Origin: Styela clava | Lineage: Eukaryota > Chordata > Ascidiacea > Stolidobranchia > Styelidae | Direction of reading: 5' to 3' | NCBI RefSeq assembly: GCF_964204865.1 | Contig: NC_135250.1 | Coordinates: 14,446,001 to 14,510,000 of the forward strand | DNA length: 64,000 nucleotides | Part shown: piece after piece, positions 24,129 through 37,151 of the stretch | Layout of the letters: each line of letters opens with the position of its first letter | Position numbering within the stretch: position 1 is the stretch's first letter | Notes under the pieces: generated by a model | Database searches by the model: none | What the model saw: only the letters and a program-made list of their open reading frames with translations | What the model was told of the DNA's origin: nothing | Program-made: the position numbers and the translations under genes

Positions 24129-27100
24129 TCACGCCTGTTGACAAAATTCCTCTCCTGTGTAACCTCCCACGTAAATATGGCTGAAGAAAGTTGGTAATGT
24201 GATTAAATACGTGGTAAAAGGAATAAATATTATATGTGAAACCCAAATAATTATTGAATAACGCTGAGAAGCGGTATTATCTTCAACCTCGTACTCAATA
24301 ATAAAGCTAGGACGACGAGGACTGTAATGAGAAAAACCCACTTGCTCAAAAATTGCCGATAACTCATATATAATGTCATATCTAAATTACCGCATTGTAA
24401 GCGCTACCGTTGTCGAATTTTATGAAAGTCGTTTTTGCTTCTTTGGACAGTTACAAAATTAGCCAAGTCAGTATGTTAATAAGCAAACGAATAGCTTGCG
24501 GAGACCCTAGTTTTCTCTAATGAAGCCCTGGGGTTCCGGATGGAGAACTTCAAAAACCTATGCTCTATTTCGTCAGTTCGCGTCAATTACTTCAGTAGCT
24601 GAAATAATGCGACATGGCGGCACAATTTTAAAAACGCAACCTTCATTAGGCAGGAAATTTTGCTTTCAAAACCCACAACACATCAGTAAATGAACCATGT
24701 AAAAAAGAAAATATACCTTTAAAGCACTTATAACGAAGACAACACCGTTCTTCTGAAATTTTTCTGCACAATGATAAATCGACTCTATTGCACTGAAATC
24801 CAGTGTTGTTATGTTCTTGCAATCAAGAACAACCCGATCACAATTTTCTGGAAAAAAGCTTTCGTTAACTGTTTTACAGTGTGTAGACTATAGGCGGAGG
24901 TATAATAAGTTTATGGGCATTGATGCACTGCTGTTGTGGAGCATTGAAATGGTGATGGACATGTTCTTAGAGAAACTCAAACATTTGGTAACACCTATCT
25001 AATTCTAGGCGAATGTTTGTGTGGAAGAAAAGGATAGAATACGGACATAAATATAAATAATTATTGATGCACTTACTGTCTTCTGCATGATTTTGAACTT
25101 GATTTTCCAAATAATCAGAAGCTGGGAAGTCCAATCCATTGCGTATTTTTAATATCAGGGTATTGTCAACTTTCTCAACTAGAACTCGGGGCCTAGGTAG
25201 CATATAAGAGATTATAATATTTCTCCGATAAAAGGGTGCAGCATTATTTATATATATGAGTGATCTCTTGCTTTTTATTACTGAATTTAGCTTAAGTATG
25301 ATTTTTTAATTGGTTTTCCATCCTCGCATTTACATTTTGTCGTCAACTTAAGCAACATACCATTTAACACTATTACCAATGATTTCAGCAAAGAAATCAA
25401 TTTCGTTAACAGCAAAAGTCCAATTAACGATTTGCTGTGGTGTGAAATAGGTGAAACCAGATTGATGAAAATTTATTGACTTCTATAATGATAAAGATGA
25501 ATACAAATAAGTATGCTTTTACCGAGCGTGTGATGCTAACAATATCAACAATGAAATACCAATTCCACATATTATTCCGTAAGCCAGATCCCAGAAACAT
25601 AAGAAAAATGTGACAGAAAGCGGCAGGAGATCGATTTCTAAAAGCAACTTTCTTTTACAAACTATATGGATATGATCATGAAAATATACAAAATCGAATG
25701 TTCGAATTATAGTCATTGAAAGATTTACTTAGAATAGGAGTTGAAGAACTATTATCGTGAATATACTTAAATGGAAATTTTATCTATATGTTTAATTAAA
25801 ATGTTCACCACAACCATAACAATATAACTAGTTCGACACAATTAAACCCTAATAATTACTTATTTAGGTTTCGAAGACAACTTACTATGGACTTTCCAAA
25901 TTAATGTAATTGTATCTAAATCGAACATGTTAACGACGGCCATGATGATAACAGCACCTAATGTTGACGATGGAATGAATTGGAAAGTTTCGGTAATAAA
26001 TTGTAAAGAAACAACGACTATAATTCCGGTAAATAATCCTCCGAGGGGGGTTGCTACGTGACTTTGAGAGTTGACGGCTGTCCTAGAAAATAATATTACA
26101 TGTCTCTTGTTAAAAACCATGCAGTAAGTCATGAATAACAAAGAATAAAAAGAGTTCATAATATTGTAGACTTTTTTGGAACTAAGCCAATGGAACTAAT
26201 GTACAATATAAAACACAGGAGTTTTAAGTTTGCCACCCGTTTATATTTTTGAAAGAATGAAACTTACTCGCCAAAATATTAGCCCTAAATTAATACTTTG
26301 AGGAAAACTAAGATTCGTGCTTGGCTTGTTAAAGTGTGTACATGTATATTTACGACTATGTGCATAAATTTACGACTATGTGTGTTATAACCCTAACGCA
26401 AAATTCTTTATCCGGGGTCCATTTGTACTTGCAGAGGAGAGTTTTCCTTGGAACAAATTATCTCTGTCAAGAGGTTGTTTACATTCGTTTATGCATATTT
26501 TCATTTTCAAATATTGGCAATATCGACATCCATCTATATATCCAATATAGATACAATCAATATGCCCGGAAGACTCGAAACCTATTTATCCTATGTGGTC
26601 AGTATTTAACGAGTGGGCAAACCAAAACAACATAAGTGTTGCTGAAACAAACTTACCTAGAAAAACTTCCAGTTATTGGATAAGATCCAACAAACGCTCC
26701 CACAAAGTTGGAAATTCCAATTGCCAATAGTTCTTGTGTAGGTCTAACTCTGTAACAGTTTTTGCGTGCTGTATAGATATAAATTATTTCAACATAAGGA
26801 TGTGGGACGTTACAATTTGATAGCTTATCATAGTGGTTGTCTTGATTGTTGGCGGTATCAAATTTGCATCTGTCAGTACTGTGCACTCGTTTACTTGTGT
26901 ACAGTGGCGATATCGGTATTAGACCATCTAGTATATTTTTTCACTTGAATACGCTACAATGATATCATCTAAAAACTCACCGAACGCCTGTGAAATTGCA
27001 ATACTCTCTAATATCCCCATTAGCGGAATTACCGCCAGCCCACTTCCTAAATGTGACAACAATGCCAGAAATGAAGCAGTTTCATTGGTCCCCGGAATGG

Positions 27101-30100
27101 GCTCTGAGAAATTTGGAATCTTGAAGTCTGGTAAACCTCCTGTTACATTCGGCGTTAATGTGATGGGTCTTTCGTCAACAGAAAGAGACAAATCTGTTAT
27201 TCCGTAGGCTATTCCACTGCACAAAACCACTACAATGGCGTTCCTTGCTGCGATAAATTTGGCATTTAGGTTAAAGAAAATCGAAGAAAGGTCTAGGGGT
27301 ACTATTATTATGTATGTACAATGCATGAATATTGTTAAGTCGTTCAATGCATACATCACTGAATGTTACAATATTTTCGGACAATATTTTCGGAAAATTT
27401 TATACAAAGTGGAAACAAGTGGTATTTTGAGTATTATTGCTGAGAGTTTGTGCAGAGTTATGGGTATAATGAATAGCACACGACGGTATGATCAATTAGT
27501 AAAAATGCTATTGGTATGTCGCAATTTTTTTGTTGAGACATGTGGTACAGTCTGTTGCTACTCATCGCAAGAGTTTACTCGGCTGATCATAATTTTTCAA
27601 TATGAGTAGTAACAACGAATTTGAAAGGCAGTCTTACTCTAACCTGTTCCCATGAACCACAGAATTTTGGAAACCATGGTCCTGACGATGGATGTGTCTT
27701 TATCACCATCGCTCAGTGTTCCCCATTTTTCCTTTGACTTCTTTAAGATGAAAAGAAAAAGCATGCAGCTCACACCCATGGTCACGTCCCAAACTCTTTG
27801 TTATAATAAAAAAGTAAACCTATTTTGAATATATTTCGATACATATTTTAATTACATTGCTATCGCGATGTAATCGTATATATGAGGTAAACAAGAGGAC
27901 AATACTCTTAGATACTACACGATGGCCAAAACAAAATATCATGTTCTGGAAGAAATGTGGAACAGCTACCGTACCGTAACTTACCAGTACCGGTACCCGA
28001 ACTCTCCTAGCTTCGCAGGTACTGTGGCGATGATGATTCATGCGTTTGGTCTCAACGTGAATCGAAATATCAAATGATTAGAGTCACGACTGTAGTATCA
28101 AATCTTTTACAGTAGGCCTGCGGTAACAGAAGTCAACGTACGTATTAAAAGGAGATGTGTCTGAGCAATGAGTTCGCGAAATCAAAACGAAGGACAGCTT
28201 CAACGTAGGCCGTCACGATTGGCGGAATAAAAACGGTATGCCCATGAAAAAAAAAACGGAAGTTTGGATGATGGACCAGATCTCATAAGAATTTACGAAG
28301 AAATAAAAGTAACGGCTTTATAGCGACAACAACAATCTTTAACCACTGAATATTCTAAAAATCTCAAGTAATTGGTCAGTAGTTGATGAGAAAAAAAAAG
28401 ATGAACAAGAAGAGAAAGAAAAAGAAGAATACTAACAACAACAATTTTACAACGCGTACTTCTGCTGCTTTTGTGAGACGATATGACCCCTAAGCCAAAA
28501 TAATTGTCCACTCCTGATGGGTGGAATAATATAGTTTAACAACGAAAAATGTTGATTTCAACGGTCCTTTGATATTTCCTATATCTATACCTATAACTTT
28601 GCTGATTCAAACAGACATTCAGAATTTGTCATTTGCAAAACTGAGGATTGCTGCAATCATTATGAAACCTACTGTAAATCTATTTTTATTTGTGGTATCC
28701 AAGAAAAGACGCAATAGGTCAATAGGTCGCAAATCCTAGGTGATTTAATTTTAATTTTTTTAATCATTAGACATGACTATCTGCGATAACTACAATTAGA
28801 ATGTGATGTAATATCAACGCTTCAACAAATCAATTCCTAACACGTCACAATCAAGGGAATTTTTGATATATATGCTAAATTTCTGTTTATTCACTCTCAT
28901 AACTTACTTTGTGTCTTCAATGTTGTGAACAATATCTGCCCACATGTGAAAGAATTCGCTCGAGGCGTGAATTCCAAGGATTTTCTTGAAAACAAATAAT
29001 TTGTGTTAATGAAAAATTGAGCGGAAATGATAGCAACGAATTAAGATATCACCACGAAGGCATTTAAATATTTTTCAGGAATGAAGATGAGAAAGACAAA
29101 AACATTGAAACATATCAAAGCTGTACATTTCGTAGCTTGACGCCAAATTGTGGCTTATGGCGATGTGGAAATCTGCTGATAATGTGTTATTGCAAGCCCC
29201 TCAATGGCGGGTTGACAATATCTATTAACGTCAGAGTGGGCACATATCTATAATAATGTTCAGGGCTAATCCATAATAAACAGTATATATATATATAGAG
29301 CATATATATGAAAAAAAAGTAACACCGTTATAGTTTCAGTTTCAAAGTAAACTATAACGTTGGCGAACTAAAAAGCATTCAGATGAACTCGGGTTAAATA
29401 TCGCGAAAGTAAAATTTGACGTTTACCTTTATTTGACTACATGCGATGACTACCGAAGCAGCTGAGGTGAACCCTGCAATAACCGGATGAGAAATAAAAT
29501 GAACCAGGAATCCCAATCGAAATATACTCATCAGTACTTGGATTATTCCACACGTAAAGGTCAGAAGGATAGCAAGTGTGACGTTGCTCTGACAAAATTG
29601 AAAACTCAATGAACAAATGTATGTTACGAAGCACGACCCGAGGCCATCTGATACTCTTTGTGAGTTCAAAAATTGATATTGTCTACCATGTGACAATTCT
29701 CTAAAAAAATGTAGTGAGAGTTATCTTTTAGAGACCCAGATATGTTAACCGATAACTTTCAAATGACTTGCTCTCAAAGTGAGGTTTTTGGCATTCACAT
29801 AAACCACACTGCTTTATATGACATGTTAGCTGTGTTTTAATGTCCTATTGTAAGGCCAAAAGCCCGTTAGTCAGGGCTCGTATCGTAAGAAACAGTCAAC
29901 TGACGTTTCCTACTTGCATTGTAGAATTTTAAGCAATTGACTTAATCGGTTTGGGTTTCACTCCGGCTGAACTGAAAGGCTGACATTTGGCTGATGTACG
30001 ACATTACATGATATTTGTGTCATTGAACGCGCCGAAAGCTGTGCGTTTTTGAATATTTTATCAAAAACAACCAAATATTCCGAAACTCTCTTTTATGTGA

Positions 30101-33100
30101 CACCTGTAGTTGTCAGGCTACATAAAAAAGCTGCTACATACTTTCTATTAAAAAATTTACCGTTTCATCTCCATCATCTATCTCTTTCCATGGATCTCGG
30201 GCATATTCGGCAACAAGAATAGACATTATGGCAGTGGGACCAAGTGTTATATCTTTTGAGGTTCCAAATAGGCAGTATATGAAGCATCCCATAAATGCAC
30301 TGTAAAGTCCGTACTGTTGAAAAAGTTTAAATTTTCGATTACATATAACGCATCAGCGTTGTCCTTAATTATAGAAGAGAACTATACCTTTCCGTACAAA
30401 TTACTTGCCATGTGAAGTTCAACTCTTGTGAAAATTTTTGTAAATATAGTGAGCATTAGGATTTGTATTACTGATTCGGATAGTTGGCAATTACTAGTAA
30501 TATGAGATTTAGCAATAGGCGCATTTGTAATCAAGATTCACGAAATTGTCAAGTACACGACAATAGCAGGACATTTTGCCAGATTCACACTGAAACAGCT
30601 TCACTTTTATAATATTTCTGAACATATCTTTATTCTTAATGAGGCAGTTGATGAGCCATTACATACAACCTAGAGAAAAAACGTGGCTCCAAATCTATTA
30701 TTTCTCCCGAATTTTCGAGGTATTTTAGTGTGAATACGTCAGCCCGCTAACTACCCTAAATGGACTTAATTACTTGTAGAAGCAAGTCAAATTGCTGTGT
30801 TTTTCACTATATATATTGGAATTATGTCATGTTCCTGTTTTGTTTATATATACTTTATTTACGAACAAATGTAATAACATTCTAGCATAAGATTGACATA
30901 TTTACTCAGAAATATACATTTTATATATATATCTATAATTCTATATATATAATCTCTCAGTAACATATAGGGTGTCCACAAAGTCTCTTTACAATTTAAA
31001 ATAATTATTACAAAGTAAAATGATGAGATATCGCAATGCGAATTGTTTTATGTTTATCGGTATTTCATAAAGTTTTTATTGACTCTAAAATTTATTGTTT
31101 CGGACAAAATTTCCTATGTTTAATGATTGAATTATATAAATGAACCCCCATAAAATGACTACTCCCCAAGAAAAGCTCAATGTGTATCTTGGTTAATTGA
31201 GACAAAATCATATGTTCATACCCAGCGAAACCACAGGCGGAAGCATGAAAAAGACCCACCATCAGGTCCTCCAATTCGTTCATGCCACAAGAAATATATG
31301 GAGACAGGGACAGTGTTCGATACAAGGGGGAGTGGGCGAACAATAACATCCGAAGAAAACATTGAGCATGTAAGGCAACCCTTTTAACGTTCTCCTATGA
31401 GTTCCATCCGTACCGTTGCTAGACTATTGGAACTACCACGTCGAACAATGCACAAAGTCCTACACAAGAATTTAAGATTGCATGCTTACAAAGTGCAAAT
31501 GTTACATGCACTTCAGCCAAACGACATGCCAAGACGAAAAGAATTTGCAGTGACGCGCTGCAACGAATTTCCAAGGATGAAGCATTCCTCGACCGAGTCT
31601 GTTTCAGTGATGACGCAACCTTTCATGTCTCAGGAGAATTAAACAAACATAATGGAAGAATTTGAGAATCGGAAAACCCCCATGCGAGTAGAGAACTTGA
31701 GCGAGATAGTCCAAAAGTGAATGTTTAGTGTGGATTCATGTGCAATCGAATAATTGGGTCATTTTTCTTCAACGAGGCATCAATTACTGCAAATGTTTTT
31801 ATCTGAACCTTCTGACCGAATATGTGGCACCACAACTGATTGACTTTCAATCACCCATCATGTTTGAGCAAGATGGTGCATCACCATACTGGGGATTGCA
31901 TGTTCGTGAGTTCCTCAATGAAACTTTTCCCGACCGATGGATTGGAAGGGATGGGCCGATTCCATGGCCACCGCGCTCACCAGACATTACTCCCCTGAAC
32001 TTCTTTCTTTGGGGTTACGTCAAAGATTTTGTGTATCGAACAAAAGTACGGGACATGACTAACCTAAAACAAAGAATTTCCAATGCCATTGCAACTATTG
32101 ATGAGGCTATGCTACAAAAACATGACAGTAAATTGAGTATCGTCTGACACTGGATGTAGTTTGTGCAACTAATGGTGTCCATGTAGAAGTGTATTGAATA
32201 GAGTAATGATATTTTTAAATAAACGTTTAGAAGTGTATTAAATGTGTCATTAAAAACTTTATCAAATACTGATTAACGTAAAACAACCATCATTGCGATA
32301 TCTCATCATTTCACATTGTAATATTTTTTTAAATTATAAAGAGACCCAGTGGACATCCTGGTCCTAACCGCTGTTTTGTCTCATTTGATAACGTTACAAA
32401 CTTCGCTTAAACGAAAGGTGTGAAAATATACGTTCATTGACTAAAGTACTAAGATTAGTTTTATCAAAACCTGCAAAACTTTGAAAATAAAACATATGTA
32501 TCAAATACCTGAAGTTCGAGTCCGGCTACAGCTGCATAGGCAAGTCCTTGTGGAATGACAGTGAGTCCAACGGCAAGTCCCGCAATAATGTCGGATCGTA
32601 AACATCTCAAATTGTATCTGTTATACATGAAAAAATCCCGATGTCCAGGTGATAAATTCGGATACTGAAAAGGTTGGCGACTATACTACTGTGGTAAAGT
32701 CTGAAAATGGATTTATATCTTCTCACATAGGAGCCCCGTCGCACCAATGTACTAAATATATATATTACAAATATAATACAAAGCCTGAACTTAAATTTAG
32801 ATAATGCAAGTTTACTTTCTAATACAAAAAGACGCTAACTGTATTTTTAGTTTTGTGCGATTGCACATTTTTGTTCAAAAGCAAAAACAAATTTTGTGCA
32901 AATTTTGAACATAACTGGTTTTAATTTCTACAATATACCGAGGATTGTAGGCGTGTGTTCACATGCATGTTTCACTCTATTTAGAAACCTCACAAACTTA
33001 CCTTGGAAGCCAATATGTAATAGGCAAAAATTTTTTCATTGAATTTATCGAGAATATAGATTTGCAACAGGCCTCCATTTTTTGCTGTTTTGATAGTTCA

Positions 33101-33303
33101 GTCTTTGTACACAATGTCGCACTGCCGTACTCGCTACTTTGTATCCGTGTAATCTCACTCATATTATTATTTTGGTTATCACACGAATTTCCGTTGCAGT
33201 TTTCCGAAGGTCGATCGTCACCATTTTTCGATATGTTTATTTTATGATCACCCAAATAAGGTATATGAGAATCGCTTTTACTCAAAGCATGAGAAATGGG
33301 CAT
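24129..33303 (-). CDS. SLC26A11: SLC26 family anion transporter, SLC26A11-like (13 exons)
   Basis: Predicted multi-pass anion transporter (sulfate and related anions) with a cytosolic STAS domain. Exons: 33002-33303, 32509-32617, 30161-30313, 29427-29588, 28908-28984, 27644-27795, 26981-27247, 26657-26768, 25886-26082, 25523-25661, 25077-25192, 24717-24868 and, tentatively, 24129-24362. The first twelve have GT-AG borders and matching phases, giving exactly 646 codons. The ATG at 33303 has an upstream in-frame stop. Visible signatures: KKFLPITYWLPRYNLR (residues ~90-105), DIIAGLAVGLTVIPQGLAYA (~110-128), YGLYSAFMGCFIYCLFGTSK and LGPTAIMSILV (138-173), PVIAGFTSAASVVIACSQIK (~223-242), ELLAIGISNFVGAFVGSYPI (~421-440), TLGAVIIMAVVNMFDL (~482-497), then STAS with VVLDCKNITTLDFSAIESIY (~608-627). 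The LGPTAIMS and SYPITGSF motifs favour SLC26A11 over other members. The ~90-residue hydrophilic N-terminus is longer than usual. The last exon is uncertain. Intron 2 holds a mariner relic. Confidence 0.92.
28290..28470 (+). repeat. Dispersed repeat family A, copy 2 (partial)
   Basis: Degenerate copy in an SLC26 intron: aaataaaagtaacggc, atctttaaccactgaa, aagtaattggtcagtag and an A/G-rich aacaagaagag stretch correspond in order to family A landmarks. Both ends are eroded. Confidence 0.6.
30969..32359 (+). mobile_element. Degenerate Tc1/mariner-superfamily element in SLC26 intron 2
   Basis: Long inverted ends of about 72 bp: agggtgtccacaaagtctct with atgatgagatatcgcaatg on the left (30969-31041), mirrored at 32287-32359. 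The plus-strand transposase is broken by stops and shifts. A helix-turn-helix part starts near 31397 (SIRTVARLLELPRRTMHKVL, HAYKVQMLHALQPND). The first catalytic Asp lies in VCFSDDATFHVSG (~31600). RDSPKVNVW follows at ~31705. The second catalytic Asp is in FEQDGASPYWGLHVREFLNE (from 31863), then DRWIGRDGPIPWPP and RSPDITPLNFFLWGYVKD, with the last Asp 37 residues downstream. These are classic mariner-superfamily motifs. The element faces opposite to the host gene. No TA duplication is clear. Confidence 0.88.
31397..32147 (+). pseudogene. mariner-type transposase relic
   Basis: Remnant reading frames of the element above: an N-terminal DNA-binding part open from 31397 to 31642, and a C-terminal catalytic part open from 31728 to 32147. 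They are separated by frame changes and internal stops (for example at 31640, 31666 and 31714). It cannot encode an intact enzyme. Confidence 0.85.
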
Positions 33304-33946
33304 TTTTATTATCTGAAATGTTTTTCATAAATAAACTTATTTCAATCGTGAAAACGAAACTCCGTGATCATGATTGATTTCTTATAATCCTAAATCTCTA
33401 GTGCTGAATGCAGTAAGTGAGATCTGACTATAAAGGTAACGTTCAGCCACAGAATTAGTATTTGAAACATTTTTCATTCTATTCTATGGTATAGCCACGG
33501 AACTTTATGCAGTCAGGAAGTTATTTGCGACTTTACTTTCAGCTCCGTATGAGAATAATAACTTCAAAACAACGTCAATAATTATTAAACAGATTTTAAA
33601 ATCCGTTCAGTTTAACCCTAAGGGCAATAAACAGATGAAAATATTTATATATGTTGGGAAATAGAAAACAAAAGCATATAATGTATACTCTTTAAAACAG
33701 TGTATCTATTCTGTTAACATCGTATCAGAATATTGTTCGAAAAAAAAATTTCATATAGATACATATAAGTTGATAACTCGAGCAATAACGAAAAAGCAAT
33801 AATAATGCCAAAATTTCTAAAATAAAAAACAGTTCGTTGATAAACATATCTTCATTTATTTTTCAGGTTTGTTCTTTTCTGTTCTCGTAACATATCCATG
33901 ATATAAAACAAAACAGAAAATGGCTTACATAGTCTAAGCTCTAAGG
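33304..33946. other. 5' region of the SLC26 gene
   Basis: Expected to contain the 5' UTR and promoter. A possible 3' splice site (acatttcag on the minus strand) lies about 12 nt upstream of the ATG, so a non-coding first exon is possible. No CpG-rich core or TATA box could be assigned. Confidence 0.35.
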
Positions 33947-34892
33947 CAGTGTTTCCCAACCCAAGTCCGCGGTCTCAAATGAGCCCGCCCAGCGTCTGAA
34001 TGAGTCCGCAACGAGTCAGAAATTCACTAAGGGCCGCAAACGTTTTTGTGAAATTTAACCATCAGCCAAGTTACGATTTACGTTAGAATTTACATAAGAC
34101 ATGAAAATCAAGTTTATTCACATAACATTAATCGAGTCAATAATTACTGGATACTGAGTAGGGCTGGGCATATATTCGAATATTCAACTATTAGAATAGC
34201 AATTTACTATTCGAAAATTTGGTAACAGGTGACGCAACAGGTCACTTGCGCGTCGCTTAATCAACGATTGGATTTCACAACTCACTTGCGGATATCCGAC
34301 GAAAACACGAGTCGGCACACTCGTGGATAGATACCTAAGTGGTGTTTCTCGCGAGCTCGAACAACGAGAAATAATTTTTTTCTTTGTAGTTGTCAATGGT
34401 GGCGACATAAATTTTCTAAATTTGAAAGCGCAATACCAAATACTAGAAAAAAGAAGAACGGAGAACATCATAGGTTTTGTTTTATGATGGCCCGCGGCCG
34501 ATTAAAAACGCGTTTTAATACATTGCAAATTCGGGTGCTACCTTGCCGTGGCATTTTAAAGAAGAAATGCTTTCATTTTGTCATAAGTCGACGCAACCGC
34601 GAGTGACTACGAACACAATTAAATTAAAATAGAAAGACATTTTAAATTCTCGTCGTTGTCATGAATTGAATATTGTGAGACAGAAAAGGCCATTTATACG
34701 CTAAAAAGTCGACTCTTTTAACAAACGCGTAATTGCGGCGAATTTCCGATTTTGAAATTCGTTAAAATTCTGTTGTGTTTGGTCTTATTACTTCTTCACG
34801 CAGAGTACGGCTGCAATAAACGCACGTTGAGTCCGCAAAGATTTTCGCCGGTGAGAAAATAGTCCGCGACCAAAAAAGGTTGGAAAACGCTG
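33947..34892. mobile_element. hAT-type element (946 bp) with perfect 8-bp target duplication
   Basis: Starts CAGTGTTTCCCAACCC and ends GGTTGGAAAACGCTG. Both sides are flanked by ctctaagg (33939-33946 and 34893-34900), a perfect 8-bp duplication, the hAT hallmark. Interior motifs caagtccgcgg and tagtccgcgacc form the subterminal inverted region. No transposase frame is recognised. At about 34160 a tagggctgggcatatattcg segment may be a second, nested element. Confidence 0.9.
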
Positions 34893-34900
34893 CTCTAAGG

Positions 34901-37151
34901 TATAAGGTGCATCACAGCAGTGGATTGATAAAATGAATGTGTTACAATTCAAGTGAATCGTTTTATCTTTTTTATTCATTTTACAGTCCTCATTGCCTTG
35001 TATTTCAACTCACTTGGTACTTTGAGTATAGTTCTTACCCTCATGCATCACAATTTCACAAATTTGACTTGAATTCAATTTTCCACTTCTACATTTTGCT
35101 CTGATATTATGTTACAATTTCTATTGAATTGTTATAGCTTGGTTACTTATATAATGTACTGACCACAGCTTGCTAGGTTATCGGAAGATAAATAGAGAAG
35201 GAATAGACAAAATACCTGAATGTAATCTTTATGCCGCCAGACGCATAATATTTTCAAAGAGGTTTATGACTTTCAACAATAATATTGTAATTATGATTTC
35301 ATTTTTGGTTAACCGCCAACGTCGCCAAATATTACTCAACTTCCAGCTCGCCATAATCTTGTTATGCACATAAAATAGAATAAGCCTTAAAATCTGTTTA
35401 CTCCAAGTACAAACTCTCCGCGATGTGTAGTTGTCATAAACAAAATGGTAACGCTTGTTTGCCTGTCTTACCTTCTTACATGTTTCTCTCTCTCTCTCTT
35501 ATGTTGATTATAAAATGTGGGCGAAATCAGTATGATTTACCATCGTTATGTCGGTAGATGTTAAGATCTCAAGTTGGTGCTACATTTGTTTACATACGGT
35601 GGCAAAAGTTGTTTGACGCACTTTATATCCACACAAAATAATCAAAAACACAATTTGACTGTCAAAGTTTATAGCTTTAACAACTGCTCGTGAAATAGAA
35701 CTTTCCATTGTTGATGCGGTGAAATATGTAAAGTAATATTATCACAGCGTTTTAAGTAGTTCACGTATGCTCCCAAGCATAATTGTTGGTTGGCACGTGC
35801 ACGTGCAACAGATCAGTTCTATTGGGCGCCAATAATTTTATTTAGAAAATATTAATTATAATTAGCTGTTGATGAATGATAAGTCGTTTCTGGCGTTTTT
35901 GAATATACATTAGAAATTCATGATCATGCTGCTTTAGGCCAAGCACAGTAGCCAAACAACTGTAGAAGCTGTTTTGGGAAATGTTCACCCGAGTACGAAA
36001 GAATCGAACAGCAGGTTATTAACCTGCTAAGCCAACAACTTCACACAGACTGATTCCTCATTTCCAAAGTTAGTTGCCATTTTATCGCTATAAATAGGGA
36101 CGATATAAAATCAACGGTTTCTGGGACAATTCTAGATAAATTTCTATCTTACTGGGTATGACTCTTCTCATGGCCTGAACGAGATCGCAATAGAATGACT
36201 GCATAATGCAAATAAATTTTACAATTTTTCATACATAACAAGTAAAACTTAATTCGGGTCACCCGTATTTAAACCTGTGTTTTGCATGCTCTTCTGTAAA
36301 CTTCAGGTTACATATTAGCAATTTTCTGAGAATTTTTACAAATATAATCGACACCAAATATAGATACAAGACGCACATAGGTGATGACGTCATATGGCTA
36401 AAAGATTGAATTTTTATTTGGAGAAAGTCAAATGAAAAAAAACGACATAATTGTATGGCAAACCACAGCCTCTCTCCTGATCACCAGTTCATCTTCAACT
36501 TATTTACACCTATATGAACAAAAACAGAATAACAAGCGATGCGATGGCACGCATGTTATTAATCTATTCCATCTCTGGATCCACGAAGTTCCCATGTATG
36601 TTGCGCATGGTTTATGGTTCGCGATCGTCCGTATTAGTCGTATTCTATTCACAAATTGTTGCCACAATGAAGATTAAGAACGAACGGAATAAACAGGTTT
36701 CCTCTTTGATTGAAGTAAAACAGCAAACCCATGAGACTTTAACGATTCATGTGTACACTTCGTGTACGATGATAAATTAAAATGGATGAAAAATAGAAAT
36801 TTATCGCGGTGAGAATGTGTATGCGTGGTCCAGTTTCGAGAGTAAATCAAAAGGATTTATATCTACTTACCCCCAGCCGCGTGTGAAAACGACTCGTCAT
36901 AAATAAGCAATTAATCAATTGATGCGCGGGGTTCAAATCGTTATGATTGGTGCTGAGAGAAATTCATCGCATAAATATTCAATATTTGAATAATTTTTCG
37001 AAATTTGTGTGTCAAAATTACAAATCCTATTTTATGTATCAGATGCAGGCCAGTGGCGTGATTATTCTAGAGGTCCCAACCTTTTTTTTGTTAGATTCTT
37101 CTCTTTGCCTATCTCCCTATGTATAAAACTACTTTATTAGACACGAAATGT
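34901..37151. other. Intergenic stretch
   Basis: No gene recognised. A short (TC)n run lies at 35485-35499. Otherwise unique AT-rich DNA. Confidence 0.4.

Noticed and set aside
24530..24660. Short inverted pair ctaatgaag / cttcattag
   Set aside because: Only about nine paired bases over 120 bp; too weak to call an element.
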